NCBI RefSeq assembly: GCF_036985595.1
Contig: NZ_BTPU01000035.1
Location: 62,001 to 126,000 of the forward strand
Direction: 5' to 3'
Source: Vallitalea maricola
GTDB taxonomy: Bacteria > Bacillota > Clostridia > Lachnospirales > Vallitaleaceae
Length of the DNA: 64,000 bases
Part shown: in pieces, positions 9,011-17,638 of the stretch
Numbering within the stretch: position 1 is the first letter of the stretch
Layout: every line of letters starts with the position of its first letter
Translations under genes and position numbers: made by a program
The notes under the pieces: model-generated
What the model saw: the letters and a program-made list of their open reading frames with translations, nothing else
Database searches by the model: none
Told to the model about the DNA's origin: nothing

Positions 9011-9613
9011 ATGGGCAAAAAAGGATATCGTATTATAATATGTTGTTTACTGCTTATTGTTACAGGGTTATTATATACATCAACGAAGGCTTCTAGTGTA
9101 GATCCAGGAACTATACAGGATCCATTGGTCACTAAGAGTTATGTTGACGAAAAGATAGCAGAAATTAGTAATAATCAAGGGAATTCCTCTGGTAATAATC
9201 AAAATACTAATACTGATATTGACTATGCAAAAATTTATTCAGAAGTTAGTAAGTATATTGATGGTAAGCTTGAAGGTGTAGGTAATAATACTGCAACAGC
9301 TAAGTTTGAGATTATTGAACTTGATGCAGGACAAAAACTTATTTGTAAGGATAGCTCGGAAGTTATTTTAAGAGCTGGTTCAGCTACTATAATTGGTAAT
9401 GAAACAGGTGATGGAATTTCGGATATTACCATTGGTATAGATTTGGCTATGGGTGTTGTTGTGCCTAAGAATCATCTACTTATTGTTCCAAGGGATGATG
9501 GAAGAGGATTGCAGATTGTGACTAAAGCTTATGTTATGGTTAAGGGTGAGTATAGCGTAGAGGATGAGGTTGCTAGTGAAGAAGGGGTAGAACCAAATAG
9601 CGGTGAAAGTTAG
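9011..9613 (+). CDS. Exported conserved hypothetical protein
   Basis: A 200-residue protein with a signal peptide (hydrophobic residues 5-26), a short helical segment (TKSYVDEKIAEI), an Asn/Gly-rich linker, a second helix, and a compact C-terminal domain. That domain contains IELDAGQKLICKDSSEVILR, GISDITIGIDLAMG and VPKNHLLIVPRDDGRG. I recognise this arrangement as a domain common in clostridial surface proteins of unknown function; the conserved DGRG and NHLL segments look structural rather than catalytic. It starts 22 bases after the phosphodiester glycosidase with AGGTGG upstream, so it is probably co-transcribed and may belong to the cell-wall polymer machinery. No function is assigned. 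Confidence 0.65.
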   Translation: MGKKGYRIIICCLLLIVTGLLYTSTKASSVDPGTIQDPLVTKSYVDEKIAEISNNQGNSSGNNQNTNTDIDYAKIYSEVSKYIDGKLEGVGNNTATAKFEIIELDAGQKLICKDSSEVILRAGSATIIGNETGDGISDITIGIDLAMGVVVPKNHLLIVPRDDGRGLQIVTKAYVMVKGEYSVEDEVASEEGVEPNSGES

Positions 9614-9650
9614 AGTTGAATTTAGATAGGTTAACGGAAGTCCCGTGCCT

Positions 9651-9756
9651 AGGGATAGTAAAGGTGAATGTTTCGCCGGCAAGTTTTACGTCCATGTAAA
9701 AATTGCCGGGTTCGCCGTCCATGGCTCACTACTTCACATTCACCTTTACTATCCCT
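9651..9756 (-). repeat. Structured nested-hairpin element, copy 1 (reads on minus strand)
   Basis: A 106-base compound palindrome in the gap after the exported hypothetical gene. Outer arms of 21 perfectly paired bases (9651-9671 with 9736-9756) enclose an inner hairpin (9676-9689 with 9696-9709, one mismatch, loop 9690-9695). On the minus strand the order is outer arm, a 26-base single-stranded core containing GTAGTGAG and GGACG then CGAAC, inner hairpin, CGAA, outer arm. It is clearly more GC-rich than its surroundings. Copy 2 at 9913-10018 has the same architecture, near-identical core and different stems. It could be a mobile MITE/REP-like element or a structured RNA; no transposase is nearby. 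Confidence 0.75.
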
Positions 9757-9912
9757 TTTTGGGATGGCTCGTGATATGTATTTCGGAGTTATGAGCTAAG
9801 TATGAACTACTAGTAGCTATAGCTTTTTAAGAGACTAGAATAATCAATAGCCAATCGGTTATGTAGCTTAGAAGAAAAAGTGTTTTGTGATTATATTGAT
9901 GATTATTTCGTG

Positions 9913-10018
9913 GCAAAATAGTATATGTATATGTGGAGTAGTGAGGCAGGACGCCGAACCCAGCTTTTTGCTCAGGACGAGCAAGTAGCTGGCGTAACAT
10001 ATACATATACTGTTTTGC
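9913..10018 (+). repeat. Structured nested-hairpin element, copy 2 (reads on plus strand)
   Basis: A 106-base compound palindrome in inverse orientation to copy 1. Outer arms of 22 bases (9913-9934 with 9997-10018) pair with a single G-T-type exception. The 25-base core (9935-9959) again contains GTAGTGAG and GGACG then CGAAC. The inner hairpin spans 9960-9992 (CCAGCT with AGCTGG, TTGCTC with GAGCAA, loop AGGAC), and CGTA separates it from the right outer arm. Core and loop are conserved with copy 1 while the stems differ in sequence yet remain paired, the pattern expected of a conserved secondary structure. Short open frames across it on both strands are not credible genes. Confidence 0.75.
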
Positions 10019-10026
10019 AAAAACCA

Positions 10027-10053
10027 AGTCAGAACAAAACATCTTTTCTGACT
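10027..10053. repeat. Small hairpin downstream of element copy 2
   Basis: AGTCAGA (10027-10033) pairs with TCTGACT (10047-10053) around a 13-base loop. It lies 9 bases after element copy 2 and has no T-run, so its role is unclear. Confidence 0.3.
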
Positions 10054-10116
10054 GACTTAAAATCAAAGCTAATTGGAAACTTAACAAAAAGCACAATAGT
10101 TTTTACCACTATTTTA

Positions 10117-10125
10117 TGATATAAT
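10117..10125 (+). promoter_or_regulatory. Extended -10 promoter for the polysaccharide export/assembly operon
   Basis: TGATATAAT is a perfect extended -10 element, 54 bases before the flippase start codon. No good -35 box is visible, which is normal for extended -10 promoters. It follows the two nested-hairpin elements by about 100 bases. Confidence 0.5.
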
Positions 10126-10178
10126 TCTATAAAGAAAATACAAGATTATTTATTAGTAAAGTAAAGTGAGGCCCCTAT

Positions 10179-11639
10179 ATGAAGGAGAATACATCAAAAA
10201 AAGTTATTTCAAAAGATATAATATTTTATCTTCCTGCAAAAATCTTGGAAGGTGTAGTAGGATTTATTACAATTGCAGTTTATGCACGATTATTTACACC
10301 AGAAATATATGGGGATTATGGTTTTATAAATCCAACTATTAATGTTATCTTTTTAATTATATTAGGTTGGTTGATGCATTCTTTATATAGATATATTAAT
10401 GCATACAAAGATGAAAATAATGTAGAAGAGTTATGTTCCACTGCATTTGTCAGTTATATAACACTAGTAGGTATTGTTTTTTTTATATTGCTGGTATTTC
10501 AATTAATTGGTAGTGACATTATAGAAACCAAGTTGTTGTTTAGTTCTTTTTTTATGTTTGTGGCATATGGTTTGAATCAAATTTTAATGAATCTTTTGGT
10601 TGCAATAAAGAAAATTAAACTGAATTTGGTATTATCCTTATGTGGAGTTGTTTTAAAACTTATACTTACCATTTTATTAGCATTTAATTTCCCAAGGTCT
10701 GTAATTATTATATTAATTGCTAATGGAACTGTAGATTTGTTAAAAGCAATAATTGTGTTTATTAAATTAAAAGGATATAGATATATTAATTTAGGTAAAG
10801 CATCAAAGGGTACTTTTGATGTAATGATAAAATACGGTTTTCCGTTGATTGGTTTGAGTCTGACTTTGTTTGTGCTAAATATCTCTGATAGATATGTTAT
10901 AATATATTTCTGTGGAAGGGGTATTTCAGGTATATATACAGCAAATTACTCATTGGCATCAGCAGTTTATACAATGATGATGATGGGAATAATGAGAGCA
11001 GTTTACCCTAATTTGTTAGAGGCTTGGGGTAAAAAAGATATGGTTAGGACTAAAGATATATTATCCAGTGGAGTAAGGTATTATCTATTGATATGTATAC
11101 CGGCTACTGTTGGATTGGTTATGTTATCAAAACCTATCTCTAGGATATGTTTAGCTGGAGAATATCAAGGTGGTTATGCTATTATAGGTTGGGCTTCTGT
11201 AGGAATGCTGTTTTTTGGATTATCTGAGTACTGTAATAAGGCATGGGAACTTACTGCTAATACCAAGGTGATATTGATTAATAGTTTGATTAGTGGGTTG
11301 ATTAATTTAGTGCTTAATATAATATTAGTTCCTGTTTATGGATATAAAGTTGCGGCTATAACTACGATGATATCGTTTGTATTATATTTTATTTTAAGTT
11401 TTACTGGAGCAAAAAAAGTATTAATCTGGAAATTAAAACCGATAATATATATACGTATACTAGGTAGTGCATTAGCTTTTGGTGTATTATTGATAATTAC
11501 GGTGTCTTTCTTGGAATTTAGTGTGCCAACATTACTTTTATCAATAGTAGTATCTATAATTATATATGGTGTTCTATTATTAGTTACTGGAGAGTTGACA
11601 GAAGAATTAAAGATGATACGTAGATTATTTAGAAGATAA
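10179..11639 (+). CDS. Polysaccharide flippase / oligosaccharide exporter (MOP superfamily, Wzx-like)
   Basis: A 486-residue integral membrane protein with about 12-14 hydrophobic helices and a short N-terminal cytoplasmic segment. The N-terminus (FYLPAKILEGVVGFITIAVY, then PEIYGDYG) matches the start of polysaccharide_synt family flippases, which move undecaprenyl-linked oligosaccharides across the membrane. The middle segment with SDRYVI and GIYTANYSLA is also typical. It is the first gene of the main polysaccharide operon, behind an extended -10 promoter, and is followed 18 bases later by an acetyltransferase. With a Wzy-like protein downstream it fits a Wzx/Wzy-type assembly route. Confidence 0.9.
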   Translation: MKENTSKKVISKDIIFYLPAKILEGVVGFITIAVYARLFTPEIYGDYGFINPTINVIFLIILGWLMHSLYRYINAYKDENNVEELCSTAFVSYITLVGIVFFILLVFQLIGSDIIETKLLFSSFFMFVAYGLNQILMNLLVAIKKIKLNLVLSLCGVVLKLILTILLAFNFPRSVIIILIANGTVDLLKAIIVFIKLKGYRYINLGKASKGTFDVMIKYGFPLIGLSLTLFVLNISDRYVIIYFCGRGISGIYTANYSLASAVYTMMMMGIMRAVYPNLLEAWGKKDMVRTKDILSSGVRYYLLICIPATVGLVMLSKPISRICLAGEYQGGYAIIGWASVGMLFFGLSEYCNKAWELTANTKVILINSLISGLINLVLNIILVPVYGYKVAAITTMISFVLYFILSFTGAKKVLIWKLKPIIYIRILGSALAFGVLLIITVSFLEFSVPTLLLSIVVSIIIYGVLLLVTGELTEELKMIRRLFRR

Positions 11640-11657
11640 AAAAATGTATAGGATGTT

Positions 11658-12200
11658 ATGATTATGGGAGTAAAGAAAAAGATTTGTTTAGGGTTTTACT
11701 ACTTAATTGGGAAAAAAATGCCTGAATCTGATAGCTTGATAAGTTTTGGAGCAAAAAGATTTAGGAGATTTTTATGTAAAAATATATTTGAATATGCGTC
11801 AAAATCATGTAATATAGAAAAAGGAGTTTTCTTTGGCAATGGACAAGATATATCTATTGGTGATAACTCGGGAATAGGTTTATATGCTAGAATTCAGGGG
11901 CCCCTTAGTATTGGTGATAATGTTATGATGGGACCAGATGTCATTATATATACTAAAAATCATGAAACCAAAAGAACTGATATACCAATGATTGAACAAG
12001 GTGTAACTGCACCTGAGAAAGTAGTTATTAGTGATGATGTTTGGATTGGAGCTAGAGTGATAATACTTCCAGGGGTAACAATTGGTGAAGGAAGTGTTGT
12101 AGGAGCTGGTTCAGTGGTGACAAAAGATGTTGAACCATATTCCGTTGTGGGTGGAGTTCCAGCTAAGAGAATTAAGTCAAGAAAAAACCTGATTAATTGA
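11658..12200 (+). CDS. Hexapeptide-repeat acyltransferase (LbH fold)
   Basis: A 180-residue left-handed beta-helix transferase that probably O- or N-acetylates a sugar of the wall polymer. Hexapeptide repeats run from about residue 70, with IGDNSGIGLYARIQGPLSIG, NVMMGPDVIIYTKNHE (catalytic His in the TKNHE segment) and the closing IGEGSVVGAGSVVTKDVEPY and VVGGVPAKRIKSR. The C-terminal pattern is that of maltose/galactoside-type acetyltransferases. A second ATG six bases in gives an equally possible start two residues shorter. It lies between the flippase and a lipoprotein gene, with intervals under 20 bases, in the same operon. Confidence 0.85.
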   Translation: MIMGVKKKICLGFYYLIGKKMPESDSLISFGAKRFRRFLCKNIFEYASKSCNIEKGVFFGNGQDISIGDNSGIGLYARIQGPLSIGDNVMMGPDVIIYTKNHETKRTDIPMIEQGVTAPEKVVISDDVWIGARVIILPGVTIGEGSVVGAGSVVTKDVEPYSVVGGVPAKRIKSRKNLIN

Positions 12201-12214
12201 GGATATGATATAAA

Positions 12215-13198
12215 GTGAAAGCGTTAAAAATAATCATTTTGATTACAATAGCTATAAGTCTATTATCTGCATGCAGTAGCAGAGATACTGATGAAGATGA
12301 CATTAATAAAGATATATGGGTTATACAAGATAAGGATAAGATCAGTATTGGTTATAGATATAATGAGAAAGAGGATATATGGATTCAATTTGCTAAAAGA
12401 GGTATTAATGAGTTGATGCAGATTTCTAATATATCTACATCACCTATACAAGAGAATATGACAATTGATACTTTTAATAAGCTAGTCAAAGAAGAGTTAA
12501 TTGATAGCTGTACTGACTGGGTAGGTCCATATATGGTTAGAAAAGGTCAGGAGAAATCAACCTATAAGCCTCAGTTTACAGGAGGATGGCATGGAGTTGA
12601 TGATAAAGACGAAACTGCTAAGATGATTGACTATAGTGTTAAAATAGATGGTGATGTTAATAATAATAATGTCCAAAAGGCTTCGAATGTTACAATAACA
12701 GTTAAAAATAATATTCAAGGATATAATACTCTTGAAAGTAAAGAAGAGATTTTACAAGAAACTGTTATTTATAATATTAATAGTAAAGATATACAGGTTG
12801 AAGTTAGTATCAAAGCGTTAGATGATATCGTTATTGAGAGGTATTATGGTTTACAGACACAGAATTCTCTATATAAAGGTATTAGATATGAGGGTTTTGA
12901 TGATACTAAATTTGATTCCTATGAAACCAGTGACTCTCCACCTAAGAATGTTGATTGTATTAATAAGTTTACTCTGGACTCAGAAGATGGGATGCATATT
13001 CTTGTAGCTTACCTAAATGATGAATATGGTTTAGGGAATGGTGAATATGTAGATGAATCTTCGCCATATGCTTTTACATTGAGTTATGGAAAAAGTTATT
13101 TTAATATAGTAAACGGTAAAGAGTTAGTTATAAAAAAGGGAGAGACAGCTGGCTGGAAAGGTAGATATATTTTTAGATATAATAATGATATCAATTAG
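12215..13198 (+). CDS. Putative lipoprotein of unknown function
   Basis: A 327-residue protein starting at GTG (12215) with GAGGATAT upstream. The N-terminus is a lipoprotein signal with lipobox LLSAC at about residue 20. The remainder is predicted mostly beta-strand, rich in aromatic and acidic residues, with conspicuous GGWHGVDD and YGLQTQNSLYKGIRYEGFDD segments. The fold suggests a beta-sandwich that might contact carbohydrate, but I do not recognise a family and assign no function. Its place within the polysaccharide operon, 15 bases after the acetyltransferase and before the sugar dehydrogenase, suggests a role at the outer face of the membrane during polymer assembly. Confidence 0.6.
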   Translation: MKALKIIILITIAISLLSACSSRDTDEDDINKDIWVIQDKDKISIGYRYNEKEDIWIQFAKRGINELMQISNISTSPIQENMTIDTFNKLVKEELIDSCTDWVGPYMVRKGQEKSTYKPQFTGGWHGVDDKDETAKMIDYSVKIDGDVNNNNVQKASNVTITVKNNIQGYNTLESKEEILQETVIYNINSKDIQVEVSIKALDDIVIERYYGLQTQNSLYKGIRYEGFDDTKFDSYETSDSPPKNVDCINKFTLDSEDGMHILVAYLNDEYGLGNGEYVDESSPYAFTLSYGKSYFNIVNGKELVIKKGETAGWKGRYIFRYNNDIN

Positions 13199-13236
13199 AA
13201 AAGTTTTTAATACGCATATAGAAAGGATTGAACAGA

Positions 13237-14499
13237 GTGAAAGAAAAGATTTGTGTACTAGGTCTTGGTTATATTGGACTACCAACTGCTGCTATGTTTG
13301 CTAGCAATGGATTTGATATAATCGGTGTGGATGTTAATGAAAAAGTTGTTAATGCTTTAAATAAAGGCGAAATAATAATAGAAGAACCATATTTGGATGT
13401 AATGGTAAGAGATGTTGTTGTTTCAGGCAAATTGAAGGCTTCAGTTAAGCCAGAGGTTTCAGATGTTTATATTATCGCAGTACCAACTCCTATTAATGAA
13501 GATAAGACTGCTGATATGTCTTATGTAATCAGTGCAACAAGATCAATTGTTCCATTGGTTAAAAAAGGCGATATAATAATTCTTGAATCTACTTCACCAC
13601 CAAAAACAGTAGAAGATATTATCGTTCCAATATTAAAAGAATCTTCACTTGATGTAGAAGAAGATTTATATATTGCACATTCACCTGAACGTGTTATACC
13701 TGGTAAGATTCTTTTTGAACTTGTGGAGAATAACAGAATCGTTGGTGGAATAGATGAAGAATCAGCATTAAAGGTTAAGAAATTATATCAATCCTTTGTA
13801 AAAGGAGAAATATATACAACTAACGCTACTACTGCAGAGATGTGTAAATTGACTGAAAATACTTTTAGAGATGTTAACATAGCACTTGCCAATGAGTTAG
13901 CCATGATCTGTGAGCAGATGAATATTAATGTATGGGATGTAATAAAATTCTCCAATAAACATCCTAGAGTTAATCTGCATCAACCTGGGCCAGGAGTTGG
14001 AGGGCATTGTATAGCAGTTGACCCTTGGTTTATTGTGGAAAAATTCCCAGAGACAGCTAAAATGATAACATTAAGCAGGAATATCAATGACAGTATGCCA
14101 GAATATGTATTCAATAAAAGCAGAAAGATTCTTGGTACTCTAAAAGACAAGAAGGTCACAATACTTGGTATAACATATAAACCAGATGTTGATGATATGA
14201 GAGAGAGCCCTATAATTGAACTCATCGAACTTTTAGAAGAAGTAAGTGGTATTGCTATTTCTATACATGATCCTTATGTACAGGATTTCAAATACCTTGA
14301 AAAAGACATCTATACTGCATGTAAAGATAGTGACCTAGTTATACTTGGAGTAAATCACAAATTATTTAGTGATGCTAATATGGACAGAATATATAAAGAC
14401 ATGAAACAAGCTAATATATTGGATACAAGAAATTTCTTTGATGAAAAAATACTAGAGGAAATAGGATTTAATTATAATTTATTAGGAAAAGGTAAGTAA
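13237..14499 (+). CDS. wecC: UDP-N-acetyl-D-mannosamine dehydrogenase-type nucleotide-sugar dehydrogenase
   Basis: A 420-residue NAD-dependent enzyme that oxidises the C6 alcohol of a UDP-sugar to a carboxylate. It has an N-terminal Rossmann domain (VLGLGYIGLPTA), the VPTPI motif, SPERVIPG, TENTFRDVNIALANELA, and the catalytic Cys258 in GPGVGGHCIAVDPWF. The C-terminal domain has the ITYKPDVDDMRESP pattern. The motifs match WecC/UDP-ManNAc dehydrogenases more than UDP-glucose dehydrogenases, giving ManNAcA as the likely product. A GTG at 13237 is chosen: the GAAAGGA site (13221-13227) directly abuts an in-frame TTG at 13228 but lies 9 bases before the GTG. No UDP-GlcNAc 2-epimerase gene is in the window. 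Confidence 0.85.
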   Translation: MKEKICVLGLGYIGLPTAAMFASNGFDIIGVDVNEKVVNALNKGEIIIEEPYLDVMVRDVVVSGKLKASVKPEVSDVYIIAVPTPINEDKTADMSYVISATRSIVPLVKKGDIIILESTSPPKTVEDIIVPILKESSLDVEEDLYIAHSPERVIPGKILFELVENNRIVGGIDEESALKVKKLYQSFVKGEIYTTNATTAEMCKLTENTFRDVNIALANELAMICEQMNINVWDVIKFSNKHPRVNLHQPGPGVGGHCIAVDPWFIVEKFPETAKMITLSRNINDSMPEYVFNKSRKILGTLKDKKVTILGITYKPDVDDMRESPIIELIELLEEVSGIAISIHDPYVQDFKYLEKDIYTACKDSDLVILGVNHKLFSDANMDRIYKDMKQANILDTRNFFDEKILEEIGFNYNLLGKGK

Positions 14500-14500
14500 A

Positions 14501-15760
14501 ATGAAAAGAAAAGTTTTAATGGTAGCTAATCAATTTCCACCAATGGGTGGCTCAGGAGTTCAAAGAAGCGTAAAATTTGCTAAATATTTACCAGAATTTG
14601 AATGGGAACCCATTGTATTTACAAGAGAAAGTAATAAAGGCTTAATTGATGAATCATTACTTCAGGATATACCTAAAAATTTGAAAGTGATAAGAACTAA
14701 ATCTTATGACTTAAATGAACTAGGGAAACCTTTTAATTTAGTTGGGAAATTTATATCTAGGAAGATATTGATACCTGATGGTGATAAAATATGGTACGAA
14801 AAGAATAAAGACATCCTCCTAGAATATATAAAGGGAAATGATATTGATGTTCTTTATACCACATCTTATCCATATAGTGACCATTTGTTAGGCTTATATG
14901 TGAAAAAACATATACCTGATCTAAAATGGGTAGTAGATTTTAGGGATGAGTGGTGTAATAATCCATATATTCTTGATATGGGATATTCCAAAAGCCGTAT
15001 GGATAAGGAACGTAGAATGGAAAGGGAAGTAGTTGGTAATTGCGATTATTTTATTACTAATACGCCTCTTATGCTGAAGAATTTTTTGAAAGACTATAAT
15101 ATTGAAGATAAATCTTATGTAATACCTAATGGTTATGATGAAGAGGATTTCTGTAATTTCAGTAAGGAGTATATAAAAAGAGATAAACTAATCATAACTT
15201 ACTCAGGTTCAATGTATGGAAGAAGAAAGCCAGATTATTTCTTACAAGCAGTGAATGAATTGATAAATGAGCAAAAAATTGAAAAAGATGATATATTAAT
15301 AAGATTTATAGGCAATATTCCTAATAAGAAAATAAATGAGATAAATGATACTTATTCCTTAGATGGGGTAGTTAAATATTTACCTTACATGGAACATAAG
15401 AAGAGTATTGAAAAGCTTATAGAGTCTGATATTCTATTATTTATTATTGGTGAAGGTAAAGGTGCAGAGAATTTCTATTCAGGCAAAGTGTTCGAATATA
15501 TGAATACCAATAGACCTATATTAGCATTGGTACCACCAAAAGGTGTTGCTGCTGATGTAATTAGAGAAACCAATACAGGATATATATCAGAGACAACTAA
15601 TGTAAGTAATATAAAAGACTTGATGTTTAAGTTATATACAGATTGGAAGAACAATACTATCCAGATACAACCCAATTGGGACAGAATCAAAACTTTTGAG
15701 AGAAAAGAATTGACTAAACAACTTGTTACAATATTTAATAAGGCTTATGATAACAGGTAG
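14501..15760 (+). CDS. Glycosyltransferase, GT4-like
   Basis: A 419-residue GT-B fold glycosyltransferase. The N-terminal domain has the glycine-rich ANQFPPMGGSGVQRSVKF segment typical of GT4 enzymes acting on cell-surface sugars, then TTSYPYSDHLLG and VVDFRDEW. The C-terminal half has TYSGSMYGRRKP and the donor-binding region with YSGKVFEYMNTNRPILAL, where the Glu of the usual EX7E site falls. It starts one base after the dehydrogenase stop, indicating tight co-translation. Donor and acceptor sugars cannot be read from sequence. Confidence 0.85.
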   Translation: MKRKVLMVANQFPPMGGSGVQRSVKFAKYLPEFEWEPIVFTRESNKGLIDESLLQDIPKNLKVIRTKSYDLNELGKPFNLVGKFISRKILIPDGDKIWYEKNKDILLEYIKGNDIDVLYTTSYPYSDHLLGLYVKKHIPDLKWVVDFRDEWCNNPYILDMGYSKSRMDKERRMEREVVGNCDYFITNTPLMLKNFLKDYNIEDKSYVIPNGYDEEDFCNFSKEYIKRDKLIITYSGSMYGRRKPDYFLQAVNELINEQKIEKDDILIRFIGNIPNKKINEINDTYSLDGVVKYLPYMEHKKSIEKLIESDILLFIIGEGKGAENFYSGKVFEYMNTNRPILALVPPKGVAADVIRETNTGYISETTNVSNIKDLMFKLYTDWKNNTIQIQPNWDRIKTFERKELTKQLVTIFNKAYDNR

Positions 15761-15810
15761 AATAATAGCTGTGGAAGTTATGAGATATAACAGTAGGAAG
15801 GTTGAATGTT

Positions 15811-16935
15811 ATGAAAATATTACATCTTATTAGTGGAGGAGATAATGGAGGGGCAAAGACTCATGTCATTACTCTATTAAAAGAATTAAGTAAGCATGCT
15901 GATATAACACTTGTATGCCTTTTAGAAGAAAATTTTGCAAAAGAAGCAAGAGAGCAAGGTATTAACGTTGTTGTTCTAAAACAAAGTAAAAGATATAAGT
16001 TAGACATTGTTAATCGTCTGGTTGAAATGCTGAAAAAAGATAAATATGATATACTCCATTGCCATGGAGCAAGAGCTAATTTTTTAGCCATGTTTATCAA
16101 AAAGAAATATTCTATACCTACTGTATCTACTATACATAGCGATTATAAATCAGATTTTGATAACAACTTATATAAAAAGATAGTATATACAACTTTAAAT
16201 TATTTCAGTTTAAAGAGAATGGATTATTTTATAGCTATAACTAACCAGTTTAAACAAATGTTAGTAGATAGAGGATTCAAGGATAATAAGATTTTTGTAG
16301 CCTATAATGGTACTAGGATAATTGAAAAATGTTATTCTCTATCTAAACAAGAATTTTTGGATAGATATAATATTGAATATGATGAAAATAAAGTTTATGT
16401 AGGTATTGTCACAAGACTCCATCCAGTAAAGGGAATACCTGTATTTCTGAAAGCTGCTGCAAAAGTGTTGAAAACATCTAGTAACATCCTGTTTTTGATT
16501 GCTGGTAACGGTGATGAAAAGCATACTGAGAAATATAAGGAATTTGTTATCAATAATGATCTAGGAGATAAAATTAGATTTCTTGGCTTTGTTAAAGATA
16601 TTGATAATTTTTATAATGCTATAGACATTAATACATTAACTTCTCATAGTGAGAGTTTTCCCTATGCATTATTGGAAGGTTCCCTTAACAAGAAAGCTAC
16701 TATTAGTTCTGCAGTAGGTGGAATTCCAGAGATGATAATACATGGAGAATCAGGATTATTATTTGAAGATAATAATTATGAACAACTTGCAGAGTATATT
16801 ATAAAGCTTGCTGGAGATAAGGAATTAAGGAACAGATATAGTGAAAATCTGCATAACAGGATAAAAAATAATTTTTCTGATGTAGATATGGCACAGTCAC
16901 ATATTGAAATATATAATAAAATACTAAAAAATTAA
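15811..16935 (+). CDS. Glycosyltransferase family 4
   Basis: A 374-residue GT-B retaining glycosyltransferase. The opening MKILHLISGGDNGGAKTHV places the GGA(K)xxH acceptor-side loop as in many GT4 enzymes; the C-terminal domain has GIVTRLHPVKGIPVFLKAA, FLIAGNGDE and the SHSESFPYALLEG donor-binding motif with its two conserved glutamates, then GGIPEMI. ATG at 15811 is preferred to a TTG at 15802, because AGGAAGG at 15795-15801 abuts the TTG but is 9 bases from the ATG. It is the second glycosyltransferase of the operon; its substrate is unknown. Confidence 0.85.
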   Translation: MKILHLISGGDNGGAKTHVITLLKELSKHADITLVCLLEENFAKEAREQGINVVVLKQSKRYKLDIVNRLVEMLKKDKYDILHCHGARANFLAMFIKKKYSIPTVSTIHSDYKSDFDNNLYKKIVYTTLNYFSLKRMDYFIAITNQFKQMLVDRGFKDNKIFVAYNGTRIIEKCYSLSKQEFLDRYNIEYDENKVYVGIVTRLHPVKGIPVFLKAAAKVLKTSSNILFLIAGNGDEKHTEKYKEFVINNDLGDKIRFLGFVKDIDNFYNAIDINTLTSHSESFPYALLEGSLNKKATISSAVGGIPEMIIHGESGLLFEDNNYEQLAEYIIKLAGDKELRNRYSENLHNRIKNNFSDVDMAQSHIEIYNKILKN

Positions 16936-16964
16936 ATTCACATATACAGAAAGGAAGGGTAAAT

Positions 16965-17459
16965 ATGAAAATAATTGATAAGAATGGTAAATTATTTGGT
17001 AAGATTAACATTATGGATATAATTATTATTCTTTTAGTAATAGCGATAGGTTTTGCTTTTTATAGTAAATTCATTAAAAAAGATAGTGGGACTGCAGTTT
17101 TATCCACTAAACAAGATATATATATTGTTGCAGAAGCTTATTCTCAAGCACCAGAAATAGCAGAGTCTATTGTAGAAGGAGAAACTCTGGTTGCTCAAAA
17201 TAAATATCAGCCTGGAAATATTGATTATGTGGAGATAACAGATGATGATTATGTTGCAACAACAAAGGATGGAAAGTTTGTGGCAGCAAAAGATACAAGC
17301 AGAAAAACAATTGAAGTTGGAATTAAATGTAAAGCTAATATAAATGGACCATACATTGATAGTGCCGGACAAGAGATAAAGGTTGGACTGACATATTGGA
17401 TTAAAACTAGTAGTGGTCAAATAAAAGGCGTTGTTAAAGAAATTAGATTAGAGCAATAA
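16965..17459 (+). CDS. DUF4330 family membrane-anchored protein (first of two)
   Basis: A 164-residue protein with a short cytoplasmic start (MKIIDKNGKLFGKINIMD), one transmembrane helix (about residues 17-36) and an extracellular beta-rich domain. The start and the ending GLTYWIKTSSGQIKGVVKEI match DUF4330 proteins, which recur in clostridial polysaccharide loci with unknown function. A related copy follows at 17639. Paralogous tandem pairs of this kind could form a heteromeric scaffold at the membrane; this is inference. AGGAAGG lies about 8 bases upstream of the ATG. Confidence 0.75.
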   Translation: MKIIDKNGKLFGKINIMDIIIILLVIAIGFAFYSKFIKKDSGTAVLSTKQDIYIVAEAYSQAPEIAESIVEGETLVAQNKYQPGNIDYVEITDDDYVATTKDGKFVAAKDTSRKTIEVGIKCKANINGPYIDSAGQEIKVGLTYWIKTSSGQIKGVVKEIRLEQ

Positions 17460-17471
17460 TTCAACTTTCCC

Positions 17472-17516
17472 ACTACAAAAATCCATGCAGGCATGCTAAA
17501 TTAAAGGATTTGTAGA
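17472..17516. repeat. Imperfect inverted repeat between the DUF4330 genes
   Basis: CTACAAAAATCC pairs with GGATTTGTAG (one bulge) across a loop of about 21 bases. A T-rich stretch (GGTGGTTTTTC) begins about 15 bases later, too far for a classic terminator. It may reduce read-through between the two paralogues. Confidence 0.3.
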
Positions 17517-17638
17517 ATAAAAATATAGGTGGTTTTTCTATCTTTTTATTATACAAAACTCTCCAATGACTTTAAAATGACTGCATTAAATTAAAGGTGG
17601 TAAAGTTAGGAGAACAATAATATAAGGGAGAGAAATAG

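Noticed and set aside
9827..10119. Short open frames on both strands across nested-hairpin copy 2
   Set aside because: They overlap a palindromic element, have no ribosome binding site, and their composition follows the inverted repeat, not a protein.
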